Assembly: GCF_001500065.1 (NCBI RefSeq) | Contig: NZ_LQIN01000001.1 | Span: 662,326-726,325 of the forward strand | Origin: Mycobacterium sp. IS-3022 | GTDB taxonomy: Bacteria; Actinomycetota; Actinomycetes; Mycobacteriales; Mycobacteriaceae | Reading direction: 5' to 3' | DNA: 64,000 bases | Shown: positions 41,903 to 52,098 of the stretch, piece after piece | How positions within the stretch are numbered: the stretch's first letter is position 1 | Layout: every line of letters starts with the position of its first letter | Made by a program: the position numbers and the translations under genes | The notes under the pieces: model-generated | Database searches by the model: none | Told to the model about the DNA's origin: nothing | What the model saw: the letters and a program-made list of their open reading frames with translations, nothing else

Positions 41903-43261
41903 TCAGTAGATGTTGCCGGTCAGTTCGAAGTCGGCCAGCGTCTTCGCAATCAGCTCATGCAACGCGGGCTTGGTATCCCCCACACCCGGTTGGTAGGCGT
42001 TCACGGTGACGTAGATCTTGGAGCCGCCTGCGACGCGCCACGACTGCAGAGTCAGCTGACCGCCCGTCAACTCGAGCCACTCTCGCGTTGCGCGTTGCGG
42101 TGTCACTCGGATCAAGATGATTTCGCCGTCGGTGCCATCGGGGCGGAACACAATCGGGTCGAACTCATCGAGGTTGGAACAAAGCGTAGGGGCAGCGGGG
42201 TCGGCGACCCCCGCATCGACCATCCGTTTCAACGCGCGCTTCGGCATGAACGGCACCAGTGACCGCAGCTGCAGTGATTCGTCAGGCGTCTCCTGCATTG
42301 TGTTCAGCGTCTGCTTGATGGCGGCGCGGATGTCACCCAGATCCGTGGTCACGAGTTCCGGGTCGACGCTGACGCTCGCGATCGATATCGCATTGGCACG
42401 CGTATCACCCTCGGTGCGTTCGTTCATGGGCAGGTGCAGGGTGACAAAGCCGTCGCCGGCGCGTCGGCGCCCTAAACGCTCGGCGAGTCTGGCAGCCAAG
42501 GCCGCGATCAGCGTTTTACCGTTTCCACCGAGAGCCTTCGCGCGGGCATCCCATTCATCCAGCTCGATTTGCATCGAGACCGCCGGCACGATGACAACGT
42601 CACCGCCGTCGACTGAGCGGAGGGCGACTGGTGGTGGCGAGGCTGTCGATCGGGCAGGATCCCGACGGGCGCGGCGAGCCAATCTGGCCGCCGCGACAAG
42701 CGCGCGGCCGACCTCAGGCGCCTCCCTTGCGGTTTGGCGGGCATCTTCTGACATGGCGCGGCGTCGAGTACGCGAATGCGGCGCTGGATAGCCAAGATCC
42801 GCATGGTTTCCCAGCGCCGCATCCGCTACCACCTGGTATCCCCCGATGCCGTCGATCACGTAGTGGGAAAGCACCAGGCTGACCGCGGTCGAGCCGTCGG
42901 TAAGGGGAAGGACGCTCAGATGCCAGCCGGGCCCTCGTTCCGCATCAATGGGCACCTGTGTGCGTTCATCAGCCCAGTCGCTGAGTTCGGTGCGCGGACG
43001 GGCGAAATCGGCGACATCGATCTCCGACGGCCCCCGATCTGTTACCCACCGATGCCGGCCGAACGGCAGCGGCGAACGCTCGATGCGCCGACCCATCAAC
43101 CCGTGTCGGAGGTTGTGGTGAAAACGCTTCAGTCCGTCAAAATCGATACCGTGCTCATGAAGCCACATGCATTGCATGACCAGATTGAGTCCAGCGGCGC
43201 GGTGTCCCGCGAACAAGCTGTGGTCCACCAACGCGAGACGATTGTCCAGCCGCTCATCCAT
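41903..43261 (-). CDS. WS/DGAT-like (condensation-superfamily) acyltransferase, paralog 3
   Basis: A 452-aa paralog most like the copy at 6336: both read DNRLALVD.{1}(A/S)LFAGHRAA near the start and RRIERSPLPF.RHRW after. The catalytic motif is SHYVIDG (second His, Asp and Gly kept; first His is Ser). The C-terminal block has CSNLDEFDPIVFRPDGTD. It is convergent with the protease and divergent from the methyltransferase at 43583, and unlike paralogs 2 and 4 it has no gtf beside it. Predicted acyl-CoA or acyl-carrier-dependent esterification of a lipid or sugar hydroxyl. Confidence 0.75.
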   Translation of the reverse strand: MDERLDNRLALVDHSLFAGHRAAGLNLVMQCMWLHEHGIDFDGLKRFHHNLRHGLMGRRIERSPLPFGRHRWVTDRGPSEIDVADFARPRTELSDWADERTQVPIDAERGPGWHLSVLPLTDGSTAVSLVLSHYVIDGIGGYQVVADAALGNHADLGYPAPHSRTRRRAMSEDARQTAREAPEVGRALVAAARLARRARRDPARSTASPPPVALRSVDGGDVVIVPAVSMQIELDEWDARAKALGGNGKTLIAALAARLAERLGRRRAGDGFVTLHLPMNERTEGDTRANAISIASVSVDPELVTTDLGDIRAAIKQTLNTMQETPDESLQLRSLVPFMPKRALKRMVDAGVADPAAPTLCSNLDEFDPIVFRPDGTDGEIILIRVTPQRATREWLELTGGQLTLQSWRVAGGSKIYVTVNAYQPGVGDTKPALHELIAKTLADFELTGNIY

Positions 43262-43582
43262 GGCCGCAGGATAGACGGTGACCGGTTGCTATCGCGGTGA
43301 ATCGCTATTTCGCCGAATGATTCGGGGCGGAAACCGCCCGCGCTCGCTGTCTTTATCGAGGACACTTATCGTGAGCGACCTCGGAATCCGATGTGATTAG
43401 GCGGATTCGGGACGGGCCGCCCATACTGTGTTGGTATGTCTCCGCCGCTTGACCGGCCTAGACATCGTCTGTGGCAGCGCTTAGTGTCTACCTCCGATCA
43501 GTCCTCTTGGCGGAGAATACGCTACGGTGCAGGCGCGTTATAGCGTCGCGGGTCGGTCGAAATCCTGCAAAGGTGGGTCACA
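43262..43582. promoter_or_regulatory. Divergent intergenic region
   Basis: A 321-bp gap between the leftward acyltransferase and the rightward methyltransferase. It must hold two promoters. AT-rich stretches near 43300-43400 are visible, but I see no distinct repeat or operator. Confidence 0.3.
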
Positions 43583-44677
43583 ATGTGCGAGGCGGAGCGA
43601 CCCCTCATCGGATGCACCGCTTCACCCATCGATACACAGGGCGCGCAGCAATCGGTTGGCTCGAGGACCGACCCAGTGAACGAGATCAGCAAAGAGTGCC
43701 GAATATGCGGATCGGTCGGCCCACATAAGACGATCTCGGTTCGCGAAATGATGTTCGGAACTCAAGAGCATTTCGAATACTACTTCTGCGGATCATGCGA
43801 GACATTACAAATTGTGAATGTGCTCGAGGGCGCCGAGCTCCAGCGCCATTATGCGGTGGATTACTACTCATACAAGCCCAGCCATGCGCGGTTCTCTCGA
43901 TGGCTCATCACACAGCACGACCGTAAAAAATTGGGTGTAGGCGGCGGGTTCGCCGGTGCGCTTCTAACGAGGCGGCTGCCCGACGGCATCCTCCGTGCAC
44001 TTCTCGGCGGAGACGTCGTCGGAATTCTCGCTCAGCTTCAGCTCAAGTCGGACGCGCGAATTCTGGACGTCGGATGTGGTAGCGGTGCGCTGCTCGACCG
44101 GTTGGCCAGAGTGGGGTTCACCAACTTGTTTGGTGCGGATCCGTTTATCGCAGCCGATCGTGAGACGCCTCGAGGGGTGCCGCTGAAAAAGGGGCATTTG
44201 AGCGAAATGCCGGGCGAATTCGATCTCATAATGTTCAATCATTCGCTCGAACACGTCCCCGATCCGATAGCGGCGCTCAAAACGGCATCCGAAAAGCTCG
44301 CTGCCGACGGCATCTGCCTGGCTCGCACGCCGACGACCTCATCCGAAGCGTGGAATACCTATTTGGCGGATTGGGTGCAGATCGACGCTCCTCGGCATTT
44401 CGTCGTGCCTTCTCGAAGGGCAATGGCATTGGCGGCGGAGAAGGCGGGGCTCGTCGTGGAGCAGACATTTGACGATTCGAATTTGGGCCAGTTCATGGGA
44501 AGCGAAGCCTATAGGCGAGGGGTCGCCGTGACCGACACCAAGATCCTTCGACTGTTTAGTCCGAAGCAGATCTGGGAGTGGGAGAAGAGCGCAGATCGAC
44601 TCAATCGGCTGGGCCGTGGTGACCAAGCAGGTTTTGTCATGCGGGCCCAACAAGGCAGGCGAGTCGCTGATAGCTGA
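43583..44677 (+). CDS. Class I SAM methyltransferase with N-terminal zinc-ribbon-like segment
   Basis: A 364-aa protein. The N-terminal segment has two CxxC pairs (CRICG and CGSC about 35 residues apart), which may bind zinc. The Methyltransf_23-like core then has ILDVGCGSGALLDRL (motif I), FDLIMFNHSLEHVPDP and an R-rich APRHFVVPSRRAM region typical of sugar methyltransferases of LPS/LOS loci. The stated ATG gives about 35 poorly conserved residues before the zinc segment; GTG 43676 (VNEISKECRICG) is a good alternative. Probably methylates a surface saccharide. Confidence 0.7.
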   Translation: MCEAERPLIGCTASPIDTQGAQQSVGSRTDPVNEISKECRICGSVGPHKTISVREMMFGTQEHFEYYFCGSCETLQIVNVLEGAELQRHYAVDYYSYKPSHARFSRWLITQHDRKKLGVGGGFAGALLTRRLPDGILRALLGGDVVGILAQLQLKSDARILDVGCGSGALLDRLARVGFTNLFGADPFIAADRETPRGVPLKKGHLSEMPGEFDLIMFNHSLEHVPDPIAALKTASEKLAADGICLARTPTTSSEAWNTYLADWVQIDAPRHFVVPSRRAMALAAEKAGLVVEQTFDDSNLGQFMGSEAYRRGVAVTDTKILRLFSPKQIWEWEKSADRLNRLGRGDQAGFVMRAQQGRRVADS

Positions 44678-44914
44678 CCCGCCCGACCAGAACTGAAATC
44701 GAAGTGCAGCTTGGACTTGTCTTGAACACCGATCTGATCGGCCCACGCGGCGCGCTCGTTTCATGCTGTGGGCGGCCAGCAAATCGCCCATAGCAGAACG
44801 GCATTCACGCCAAAGAGTCCAGTCTGCCCCGATCCACCGTTATCCTGATGCCGTGATGATCGGCCCCTACACTGCGACGACGGGTGCGGCGCACGTGGTA
44901 CCGAGCACAGAGTT

Positions 44915-45892
44915 TTGCCGGTGACCCCGGCGCAGCAGCCCGGGGGTGCTGCGGCTCGCCCGGTTGCTCTGTTCGTGCTGGGCGTGACCCGCTCCGGAAC
45001 GTCGGCCCTCACGCGGATGCTCTCACTGTGCGGTGCTGCGCTTCCGCCCGGGCTGGCGGGCGCCAACTCGGCCAACCCGCTCGGCTATTGGGAGCCGCGC
45101 GCGTCTCATCGTCTCAACATCGAGATCCTGCGCCGCCACGGAAGCGAATGGTTCGACCCGACATTGCGTTTGCAGGAGGAAGGCGCATTCGACACCGACG
45201 AGAAGGCCGCCAGCATCGCCAAGATCAGCGCGTTTCTCACCACATTGCCGACCGCGCCGCTCGTTGTCATCAAGGACCTGCACATAACGGCACTGTCCGA
45301 CATGTGGTTCGAGGCGGCGCGGCGGACCGGATTCGACGTCGCGGCCGTGATCACGGTGCGCCGCCCGCAGGAGGTTGCCGCGTCACTTGCGTCGTTCAAC
45401 GGGGCCTCACCGGAGCTCGCGACCGCCCTGTGGCTCAAATCAAATCTGCTGGCCGAGCGGACCACACGCAACCTGCCGCGGATATTCGTCGAGTACCCCA
45501 ACCTGCTCAACGATTGGCGCAAGGAAGTAAAGCGGATCTCCGCAGCGCTGCCGATCGATCTCAACACCGACAACGAGGCCGCAATCGACGAGTTCCTCAA
45601 ACCCGATCTTCACCGCCAGCGCCAGAGCGGCCCGGTGACAGCGCCCTTCGGCACAGGCTGGATTTCGACGGTCTACGACGCACTGTGCGCGGCCGCGCGG
45701 GACGATTCCTGGGATGAGTCTGCGCTGGATCGCGTGTTCGAGGAGTACCGGGAGAACGAATACGGATTCCGGGTGGCGTTCAAGGATTTCGGCCGCCTCC
45801 ACAAGTTCAACTGGCTTGTCCGGCCGTCCGTCGTGAGCTTCCTGTACGAGGCCCTCGCCATAGCTCACCGGCGCCGCGGGCCTTGGGCTTGA
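44915..45892 (+). CDS. Sulfotransferase-family protein
   Basis: About 325 aa, starting at TTG 44915 or GTG 44921. The PAPS 5'-phosphosulfate loop appears as LGVTRSGTSALTRML near residues 22-36. The 3'-phosphate site appears as VRRPQEVAASLASFNG. The N-terminal NPLGYWEPRASHRLN is also seen in bacterial sulfotransferase-like proteins of polysaccharide loci. It would transfer sulfate from PAPS to a hydroxyl of lipid or sugar. Sulfated GPLs are known in some mycobacteria, so a sulfated form of this lipid is possible. It is convergent with the GAP gene (32-bp gap). Confidence 0.65.
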   Translation: MPVTPAQQPGGAAARPVALFVLGVTRSGTSALTRMLSLCGAALPPGLAGANSANPLGYWEPRASHRLNIEILRRHGSEWFDPTLRLQEEGAFDTDEKAASIAKISAFLTTLPTAPLVVIKDLHITALSDMWFEAARRTGFDVAAVITVRRPQEVAASLASFNGASPELATALWLKSNLLAERTTRNLPRIFVEYPNLLNDWRKEVKRISAALPIDLNTDNEAAIDEFLKPDLHRQRQSGPVTAPFGTGWISTVYDALCAAARDDSWDESALDRVFEEYRENEYGFRVAFKDFGRLHKFNWLVRPSVVSFLYEALAIAHRRRGPWA

Positions 45893-45924
45893 GATGGCAC
45901 AGCATCGTGCTCATAGCCGCGAGC

Positions 45925-46695
45925 TCAGAAGATGCCGATGCCCTTGGCCACCGAAAAAAGCCCGACCAGCGTGAAGATGGCTACCAGGACATGCCGACGG
46001 TGAGCCAGCGCCCAGTCATGCAGCGGTTGCAGTACCGCTTGTGTTCTCGCCGGCGCGAACAGATAACTGAGCAGAGCGATCTCGACAACCGAAAACACCG
46101 CGACGACGAACACGACGACGGCGAAGACCTGCGTGCCGAGCGCGGCTCCCGAGCCCACGATGGTGGCACCTACGAACAGCACCAGAAGGGGTGGCGGCAA
46201 CCCGAGGAGGCCGAACACGAACGCGACCCACAAGGATCCGTTGTCCCACGCATTTTGGAGGCGGCCGAGGAACCGCCGGATCGCCGATCCGTCGTCATCT
46301 GCCGCAGCCCCCAGCGGACCCAGCGGTGACGTTGCGGTGGGTGTGTTGCCGTCCGGCGTCGGCACGGATGCCCGCTCACGCGCGAAGGAGCGCACAGTGA
46401 TCACCGCTGCGATCAGGAGCATGAGCATTCCCGTGCCGAGCTGAATGTGCCGGGCGGTGGCGCTCGCCGACGTGGCCGGCACGGTCATCTCGTGCGAAAA
46501 GGACGCAAACGCCGGTATCAGGTGCAGCACCATCAGCGGAATCAGCAGGCTACAGAGATACACGATCATGCCGCCGACCCAGTAGGCCAGCAGATTTCGC
46601 ACGGGCCGCGGCCGGGAGATCATCAGGAGGATGACCGCGAGAAGCACCGGATTGATCGCCACCAGAAACGCCAACCCCAGCAGCGAACTCCACAC
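45925..46695 (-). CDS. GAP-family integral membrane protein (second copy)
   Basis: A 256-aa paralog of the protein at 9356. It starts MWSSLLGLAFLVAINPVLLAV and has MISRPRPVRNLLAYWVGG, about six membrane segments, and a hydrophilic mid-loop rich in Pro, Thr and Asp. It lies on the same strand just downstream of the ECF transporter genes (83-bp gap). The ECF and GAP genes may therefore form one export unit. In classical GPL loci gap follows the NRPS genes and is needed to move GPLs to the surface. Confidence 0.8.
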   Translation of the reverse strand: MWSSLLGLAFLVAINPVLLAVILLMISRPRPVRNLLAYWVGGMIVYLCSLLIPLMVLHLIPAFASFSHEMTVPATSASATARHIQLGTGMLMLLIAAVITVRSFARERASVPTPDGNTPTATSPLGPLGAAADDDGSAIRRFLGRLQNAWDNGSLWVAFVFGLLGLPPPLLVLFVGATIVGSGAALGTQVFAVVVFVVAVFSVVEIALLSYLFAPARTQAVLQPLHDWALAHRRHVLVAIFTLVGLFSVAKGIGIF

Positions 46696-46778
46696 GGCGG
46701 GGAACGCTACCTTGTTGAGCGTTCCACCTCAGACGAAGGGCGCACGAGGACACCGGTCAGGGGCCGAGCCGCGCTCTG

Positions 46779-47627
46779 CTAGTGGCTGATGTGGAGAATG
46801 GTCTCGACCGCGACCGCGCTACCGCCGGCCACAGCAGCAACCGCGAGGGTCACCCAGTCCGCTGGTTTCGGCCGCGCCGGCGCGGCAGAGAACTGCCCGG
46901 TGCCGCCGCGAGCGGTGATCGCGTCGCCCATTTCGTCGGCGCGTCGCATGGTCATGGCCAGGGCCGCAGCGATCAGGTCGATCACGTCGCGTGCCTGCTG
47001 TCGACGACGGACCTTACGATTTGGCTGCGGCTGCCTGGACCGTAACCGATGGGCTGCATAGAGGGTCTGAAACTCGTCGATCAGCATCGGGAAGGCGCGC
47101 AGCCCGAGCGCCAAGGCCACCGCCCATTCGCGCACGGGGATTCGCACATAGGTGAACGGGCGGGCCAATGTCGTTATTGCAGGGACGATTTCGGCGACAT
47201 TGGTGGTCCAGGACACCATCGCCGCCAGCCCAATCAGACCGAACGCCAGCAGGGCGGCCCGCAGGGCGTACAACGCACCACCGACTGCGATGTCGACTCC
47301 ACCCACCGAGATCACCGGACTCCCGCCGGCCAGCGTCGCAAACACAACGGCCACCGCGATCAGAATCCACAGCCGACGTGGCCGCGACGGCAGTGCGCCA
47401 CGCGGAACGCGAGCGATCCGGGCCGCGGCCAGCACCAGAAGCCACACCACCCCGATCATCACCCAACCGGGATAAAACCAGAGCAGCACCGAAAACCAAA
47501 GGACAACAAGCAGTTTGGTGCCCGCCCACAACTCGTGGATCGGCGAGGTTCCGGGCACCGGAACCAGTAACAGACCCCGACGAGGAGAGCGCCTGGTCGG
47601 GCCGCGCCCAGAGGAGGTTGCCGTCAC
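46779..47627 (-). CDS. ECF-type transporter T component (CbiQ/EcfT-like)
   Basis: A 282-aa membrane protein. The start [15 protein letters not shown] matches the HpxxKl entry of EcfT proteins. Four or five hydrophobic segments follow, then [26 protein letters not shown] and two Arg-containing coupling helices ([24 protein letters not shown]), where the second holds the conserved AxRxG-like site that touches the ATPases. Its start overlaps the stop of the ATPase gene by 4 nt, so the two are made together. It probably couples ATP hydrolysis to transport of a lipid precursor or vitamin-like substrate. Confidence 0.85.
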   Translation of the reverse strand: MTATSSGRGPTRRSPRRGLLLVPVPGTSPIHELWAGTKLLVVLWFSVLLWFYPGWVMIGVVWLLVLAAARIARVPRGALPSRPRRLWILIAVAVVFATLAGGSPVISVGGVDIAVGGALYALRAALLAFGLIGLAAMVSWTTNVAEIVPAITTLARPFTYVRIPVREWAVALALGLRAFPMLIDEFQTLYAAHRLRSRQPQPNRKVRRRQQARDVIDLIAAALAMTMRRADEMGDAITARGGTGQFSAAPARPKPADWVTLAVAAVAGGSAVAVETILHISH

Positions 47628-49768
47628 AGCCCACTCTCCGCCACAGACGGGGCCGTTTCCAGCACGCCATTGCGCAAATGCAGGGTCCGCGGGCAGATGT
47701 CCTCCAGCCCGACGGAGTCATGCGAAACGGCCACCACCGTCAGACCCTGCTCACGGCGCAGGCTGGCCAGCAGGTGCAGAAGGCCGCGTTGGCCGATCGT
47801 GTCCAGGCCTGCCAGCGGCTCGTCGAGAATCAACGCTCTCGGTGATCGCGCCAACAGCCCGGCAAGGACCACACGGCGCATTTGGCCCCCGCTGAGCTGG
47901 TCGATGCGCCGATCGGCGAACGCGGGCCCCAGCCCGACGGACTCCAGCGCCGCCGCCACGCGGTCTTCGTCGTGATGCGAAAAGCCTGCTGCGGACGCCA
48001 CTTCCAGGCCGACGAAGCTGCGCATCAACTGGAGCCGGGCCGCTTGGAACGACAACGCCACCGCGCCGACATGCTCATAGGCGGGCTCGCCATCGATCAG
48101 GCAGGCGCCGGCGGTGGGAATCGTCAGCCCGGCCATGATCCACGCCAGCGTCGACTTACCCGAGCCGTTCCCACCGTGGATCAAGACCCCCTCTCCTTGC
48201 TCCACCACGAAGTTGACATCGCGCAGGGCGGTCTTGGCCCACGGTGTGCCACCGCCGTATTCGTGCCCGACATCGACGAGTTCCAGTACCGGTTTGTTCG
48301 AGCGGTTCTTGACCGCAATGGTCGGCACTGCGGTCGTCACGGCGGTCTCGGCCTCGTTGGTGTCATCCAGTGAATCGCTGAGGTTGACCGTCCGGTCGGC
48401 GCACGCGGCCGCATTGTCGTCGTGGGTGATGTGCACCAGAGCAGTCCGGTGCCGTGTGGTGAGACCCGAGAGCACACGCAGCAGCGCGTCGCGACCCGGT
48501 TGGTCAACCATGGCTGTGACCTCGTCGGCGATCAGGAGCGCCGGTTCCCGGGCCAGCGCCGCTGCCAACGCAAGGCGCTGCAGTTCCCCACCGGACAGGC
48601 TGCCGGTCTCGTGTTCGGCGAAACCCTCGAGGCCGACCTCCCTGAGCAACCGGACGACATCGACATCGGTACCCGGCGGTAGTCCCCAGACCACATCGTC
48701 GACGACCCTTGTGCCCAGGACTTGGCTTTTCGCGTGCTGCAAAACCAGCGCGGTGCCGCCCATCTGGCCGAGACCCACCGCGCCGGGCCGGTCCACCGAA
48801 CCCGACGTCGGTTCTCGGCCGGCCAGGATCTGCATCAACGTGGTCTTGCCGGAACCGTTCGCGCCGGTGATGGCGACGTGTTCGCCGGGCCGCACGTCCA
48901 GGCTGACGTCGCAGAGCGCGTCTTTCGCGGCGCCCGGGTAGCGGAACCGCACCTTGTCCAACCGCACCGGCACCGGCGCGATCGGAACATCCTCGGATGC
49001 GGGCGTGCTGAGATCCGCAGCGTCCAGTTCGTAGCCCCTGGGGATGATGTCGCGTAGCCGGTCCAACAGCCTCGACAGCACCGACCAAGCGATGAAACAC
49101 GCGATTGCAGACCCGAGGACGAGATAGCCGAAGAGCAGCAACGGCCAGTGGTGCAGCCCCTCGGCCAGGTACCGCTGCATAGCGGCGCCGAGCCCCTGCA
49201 GGTGCACCCACGACAGGAATGCCGCGATGCCGTCCACGGTCGCGGTGATCACCACGAACATCAGCTGCCGCAATTGCGTCGACACCGCAAAGACGCCGAC
49301 CCAGAAAGCGGCGTTGATCACCCCGATGAACAAAGACAGGACAAGCAGCGTTGGTGTGCCCCGCCTCTTGCGTTTGACGAATCCGGCCAACCCGCCGACG
49401 CTGGCGCAGTTCAGAATCGCAAAAAAGCCGCCCAGCCCGGTGATCAAGAAGGTGATCACGCCACCAGCAACCGTTGCGGCGACCACCGTCCGGAGGCGGA
49501 AGCGGTAGGCCAGCAGCGCCGGTAGCGCGATGCCCAGCACGCCCAAGGACTTAGCGAACGGGATCACCACGGCTATGATCACGATGACCGCAGAGAGTCC
49601 ACCCATGACCGCCGCATGCGCCAACTCGTGTGGTCGAAGCGGTCCACCCTCATGGCTCCGACGATCACGGGCGGTCACTTCGGCGATTGTGCCAGGGTAG
49701 CCGCCCGAGTATTCACGAGACCCGTTCTGCGCCTGTCTTCGGTGAGGTGTGCGTGATCGGTCTCGCAC
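47624..49768 (-). CDS. ECF-type transporter: membrane S-like domain fused to two ABC ATPases
   Basis: A 714-aa fusion. Residues about 40-240 are hydrophobic (five or six helices, [18 protein letters not shown] onwards) and look like an S-component/DUF2232-type module. Two ABC ATPases follow. Walker A motifs are GANGSGKTT (about 300) and GGNGSGKST (about 531). Signatures are [10 protein letters not shown] and [10 protein letters not shown]. Walker B segments are [10 protein letters not shown] and [12 protein letters not shown]. The first ATPase has Glu replaced by a normal DE pair, so both sites look active. The membrane-ATPase-ATPase fusion is known for actinobacterial ECF systems. Location beside the T component and GAP suggests a role in envelope-lipid export. 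Start could be downstream of 49768. Confidence 0.85.
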   Translation of the reverse strand: MRDRSRTPHRRQAQNGSREYSGGYPGTIAEVTARDRRSHEGGPLRPHELAHAAVMGGLSAVIVIIAVVIPFAKSLGVLGIALPALLAYRFRLRTVVAATVAGGVITFLITGLGGFFAILNCASVGGLAGFVKRKRRGTPTLLVLSLFIGVINAAFWVGVFAVSTQLRQLMFVVITATVDGIAAFLSWVHLQGLGAAMQRYLAEGLHHWPLLLFGYLVLGSAIACFIAWSVLSRLLDRLRDIIPRGYELDAADLSTPASEDVPIAPVPVRLDKVRFRYPGAAKDALCDVSLDVRPGEHVAITGANGSGKTTLMQILAGREPTSGSVDRPGAVGLGQMGGTALVLQHAKSQVLGTRVVDDVVWGLPPGTDVDVVRLLREVGLEGFAEHETGSLSGGELQRLALAAALAREPALLIADEVTAMVDQPGRDALLRVLSGLTTRHRTALVHITHDDNAAACADRTVNLSDSLDDTNEAETAVTTAVPTIAVKNRSNKPVLELVDVGHEYGGGTPWAKTALRDVNFVVEQGEGVLIHGGNGSGKSTLAWIMAGLTIPTAGACLIDGEPAYEHVGAVALSFQAARLQLMRSFVGLEVASAAGFSHHDEDRVAAALESVGLGPAFADRRIDQLSGGQMRRVVLAGLLARSPRALILDEPLAGLDTIGQRGLLHLLASLRREQGLTVVAVSHDSVGLEDICPRTLHLRNGVLETAPSVAESGL

Positions 49769-49836
49769 GGCAAAGCGGAGGCAACACGCGCGTTCGTCGA
49801 GCAGAATCCGACCCGGACGACGGAAGCTGAGGCCCT

Positions 49837-50697
49837 ATGACGGTTACCTTGACCGGAGCGACGGGATTTGTCGGAAGGCGGATCCTGCGCGATCTTGTCG
49901 AGCGGGGCTGCTCGGTGCGGGTGCTGGTGCGCGATCCGTCTCGTCTCCCTGATGTCCCGGCGCGTGGACAGTTGGAGGTCATGCAGACGTCCGATTTGTT
50001 CGCAGAAACAACCGGCCGATTGGAAGAATTGCTCGAGGGGTCGGAAACCTTGGTGCATGCGGCTTGGCATGGGGAGCCAGATCATTACACGTCGCCGCGC
50101 AACCTTGCCTGCCTTACCGGCACGCTAGAACTGGCGTCCGCGTTCGCCGCAGTCGCGGGCAAGCGATTCGTTGGTGTCGGAACGTTCGCGGAGTACGACC
50201 CTTCCGCAGACCTGATGGCGACCGATACCCCATTGGCGCCGAATACTCTGTACGGCGCATGCAAGGCGTCAGCCTTCCACGTGCTGCGGTGTTTTCTTGG
50301 CACCACGGGCGTCAGCTTCGCCTGGTGTCGGATCTTCAACGTGTATGGAGGAGGTTTGGATGCAGATGAGCGGGGCCTGGTTTCATACATTCGCAGGCAA
50401 TTGGGGGCGGGGGAGGAAGTGCTCCTCACGCGCGGCGATCAGGAACGTGATTACCTCGATGTGAAGGACGCCGCCGGGATGATCGCCGATGTTGCGCTGG
50501 GGCAGCAGGAGGGTGCGGTGAACATCTGCTCTGGCGAAGCGGTGACCGTTAGACAACTCGCCGAACGTATCGCCGACGAGTACGGTCGGCGCGACCTATT
50601 ACGTTTTGGGGCACGGCCGGAGAACATCTTTGACCCACCGCGGGCCATCGGCGTACGGAATGCGGTCGCGATGGGTCCGGAGGAGAGTGCGACGTGA
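49837..50697 (+). CDS. NAD(P)-dependent sugar epimerase/reductase (extended SDR)
   Basis: A 286-aa short SDR. It has TGATGFVGRRI at the N-terminus, TLYGACKAS with the catalytic pair Tyr139/Lys143, and CRIFNVYGGG and QERDYLDVKDAAGM typical of NDP-sugar SDRs. Length is that of 4-ketoreductases rather than 4,6-dehydratases. It precedes a CmcI-like methyltransferase by 33 bp and faces the rfbFGC-type operon. It is therefore a candidate 4-reductase that finishes the CDP-deoxysugar. Confidence 0.7.
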   Translation: MTVTLTGATGFVGRRILRDLVERGCSVRVLVRDPSRLPDVPARGQLEVMQTSDLFAETTGRLEELLEGSETLVHAAWHGEPDHYTSPRNLACLTGTLELASAFAAVAGKRFVGVGTFAEYDPSADLMATDTPLAPNTLYGACKASAFHVLRCFLGTTGVSFAWCRIFNVYGGGLDADERGLVSYIRRQLGAGEEVLLTRGDQERDYLDVKDAAGMIADVALGQQEGAVNICSGEAVTVRQLAERIADEYGRRDLLRFGARPENIFDPPRAIGVRNAVAMGPEESAT

Positions 50698-50730
50698 CGA
50701 GAGACCAATCCAGTTCGATCGGAGTCGGCC

Positions 50731-51501
50731 GTGACTGATTTCGAAGATGAAGTCGTAGACCGGATCGACGCCATGTCACGCAACGACCGCCTGCAAGCGC
50801 AGGCGGCCGAATTCATCCATACCTCGGCGCTTTCCAAGTATTCGTACAACTTTTTCTGGATGTCGCGGCCGATCATCCAGTATCCCCAGGACGTTTTCGC
50901 CATGCAGGAGTTGATCTGGCGCGTCCGTCCGGACCTGATCATCGAGACGGGCATCGCCCACGGCGGATCGATCATCTTCAGCGCGTCCATGCTGGCGCTG
51001 CTGGACATGGCTGACGCCATAAACTCCGGTGTCACGCTCGATCCGACCAAGTCAAATCGCAAAGTGCTGGGCATCGATATCGACATCCGGGCGCACAACC
51101 GTGCAGCCATCGACGCGCACCCCATGGCCTCCCGCATCCAGATGATCGAGGGCTCGAGCATCGCGCCCGAGGTGGTGGCGCAGGTGCGCGAGATAGCCGC
51201 CGGCCACCAGCACGTCCTGGTGTGTCTGGACAGCAACCACACCCATGAGCACGTGCTGGCCGAACTCGAGGCCTATGCCCCGCTGACCTCCGTGGGCAGC
51301 TACTGCGTGGCCTTCGACACCTACGTTGATGACTTGCCCGCCAACACCTTTCCCGACCGCCCATGGGGCCCCGGCGACAACCCCAAGACCGCCGTGCGGG
51401 AATTCCTCAAGACCCACCCGGAGTTCGAGATCGACAAGAGCATTCAGCACAAGCTGGCGATAACCGTGGCGCCGGACGGGTATTTGAGACGGGTGGCCTG
51501 A
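50731..51501 (+). CDS. Cephalosporin-hydroxylase-family (CmcI-like) sugar methyltransferase
   Basis: A 256-aa protein of the CmcI/rhamnosyl O-methyltransferase family, which contains SAM- and metal-dependent methyltransferases such as mycobacterial Rv2959c. Key segments: IIETGIAHGGSIIFSASML (motif I), VLGIDIDIRAHNRAAI (acidic end of strand 2), IEGSSIAPEVVAQV and VLVCLDSNHTHEHVLAEL, with Asp/His that would hold the metal. The start is GTG with CGGAG upstream. Members of this family commonly sit next to rfbF/rfbG/rfbC sets, as here. It probably O-methylates the sugar made by that pathway. Confidence 0.8.
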   Translation: MTDFEDEVVDRIDAMSRNDRLQAQAAEFIHTSALSKYSYNFFWMSRPIIQYPQDVFAMQELIWRVRPDLIIETGIAHGGSIIFSASMLALLDMADAINSGVTLDPTKSNRKVLGIDIDIRAHNRAAIDAHPMASRIQMIEGSSIAPEVVAQVREIAAGHQHVLVCLDSNHTHEHVLAELEAYAPLTSVGSYCVAFDTYVDDLPANTFPDRPWGPGDNPKTAVREFLKTHPEFEIDKSIQHKLAITVAPDGYLRRVA

Positions 51502-51546
51502 GATCGATGAGGCTGTGGTCCAAGGGCACACCGCAATGTCGGCACT

Positions 51547-52098
51547 TCATAACGCAATTGCGGTGAAATCGGCGCTCAGCAGTGGATGGGCCAGGTCACG
51601 AGGTGACAGATCCTGCGGCGGCAGTGGCCAGGTGATGGCGAGTCGTGGGTCGTCGTGACGAAGGCCGCCTTCGGAAGGCGGGTGGTAGAAAGCGGTGTGC
51701 AGGTACAGCAGTTCGCTCGCGGGCTCCAAGGCCTGAAAGCCGTGGGCGAAACCTTCTGGGATCACCAGCATTTTCGCGTCATCCTGCGCCAATTCCTCGG
51801 CGTGCCACTGCAAGAACGTGGGCGAACCGGAGCGCAGATCCACCGCGACATCCCAGACTCGGCCGCGCAGGCACCGGACCATCTTCATTTCCGCGTGTGG
51901 TGGCCTTTGGAAGTGCAGGCCGCGCACGGCGCCGGCATCGCTGGTTGTGGAGTGGTTGATCTGCGCGATCTGGCGGTCGCCCAGCAAGGGCTGAAGTTCC
52001 TCGGCGCAGAACAGGCGGACGAAGGTGCCGCGACTGTCCCGGTGACACAACGACTGGACGATCTTCAGATCGGCCAGCGGGGTGTCGACGATCTTCAT
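51547..52098 (-). CDS. rfbC: RmlC-type NDP-4-keto-6-deoxyhexose 3,5-epimerase
   Basis: A 183-aa RmlC/RfbC-family cupin. The family signature RGLHFQRPPHAEMKMVRC holds the catalytic His, GRVWDVAVDLRSGSPTF follows, and VIPEGFAHGFQAL and DDPRLAITWP close the domain. All the expected family residues are visible. It epimerises C-3 and/or C-5 of a 4-keto-6-deoxy sugar. Its start overlaps the rfbG stop by 4 nt, so the substrate is probably the CDP-linked intermediate made by the upstream enzymes and not dTDP-4-keto-rhamnose. Confidence 0.85.
   Translation of the reverse strand: MKIVDTPLADLKIVQSLCHRDSRGTFVRLFCAEELQPLLGDRQIAQINHSTTSDAGAVRGLHFQRPPHAEMKMVRCLRGRVWDVAVDLRSGSPTFLQWHAEELAQDDAKMLVIPEGFAHGFQALEPASELLYLHTAFYHPPSEGGLRHDDPRLAITWPLPPQDLSPRDLAHPLLSADFTAIAL

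Noticed and set aside
44884..45717. 277-codon Arg/Gly-rich plus-strand frame
   Set aside because: Shadow frame of the sulfotransferase-like gene; no domain and extreme composition.
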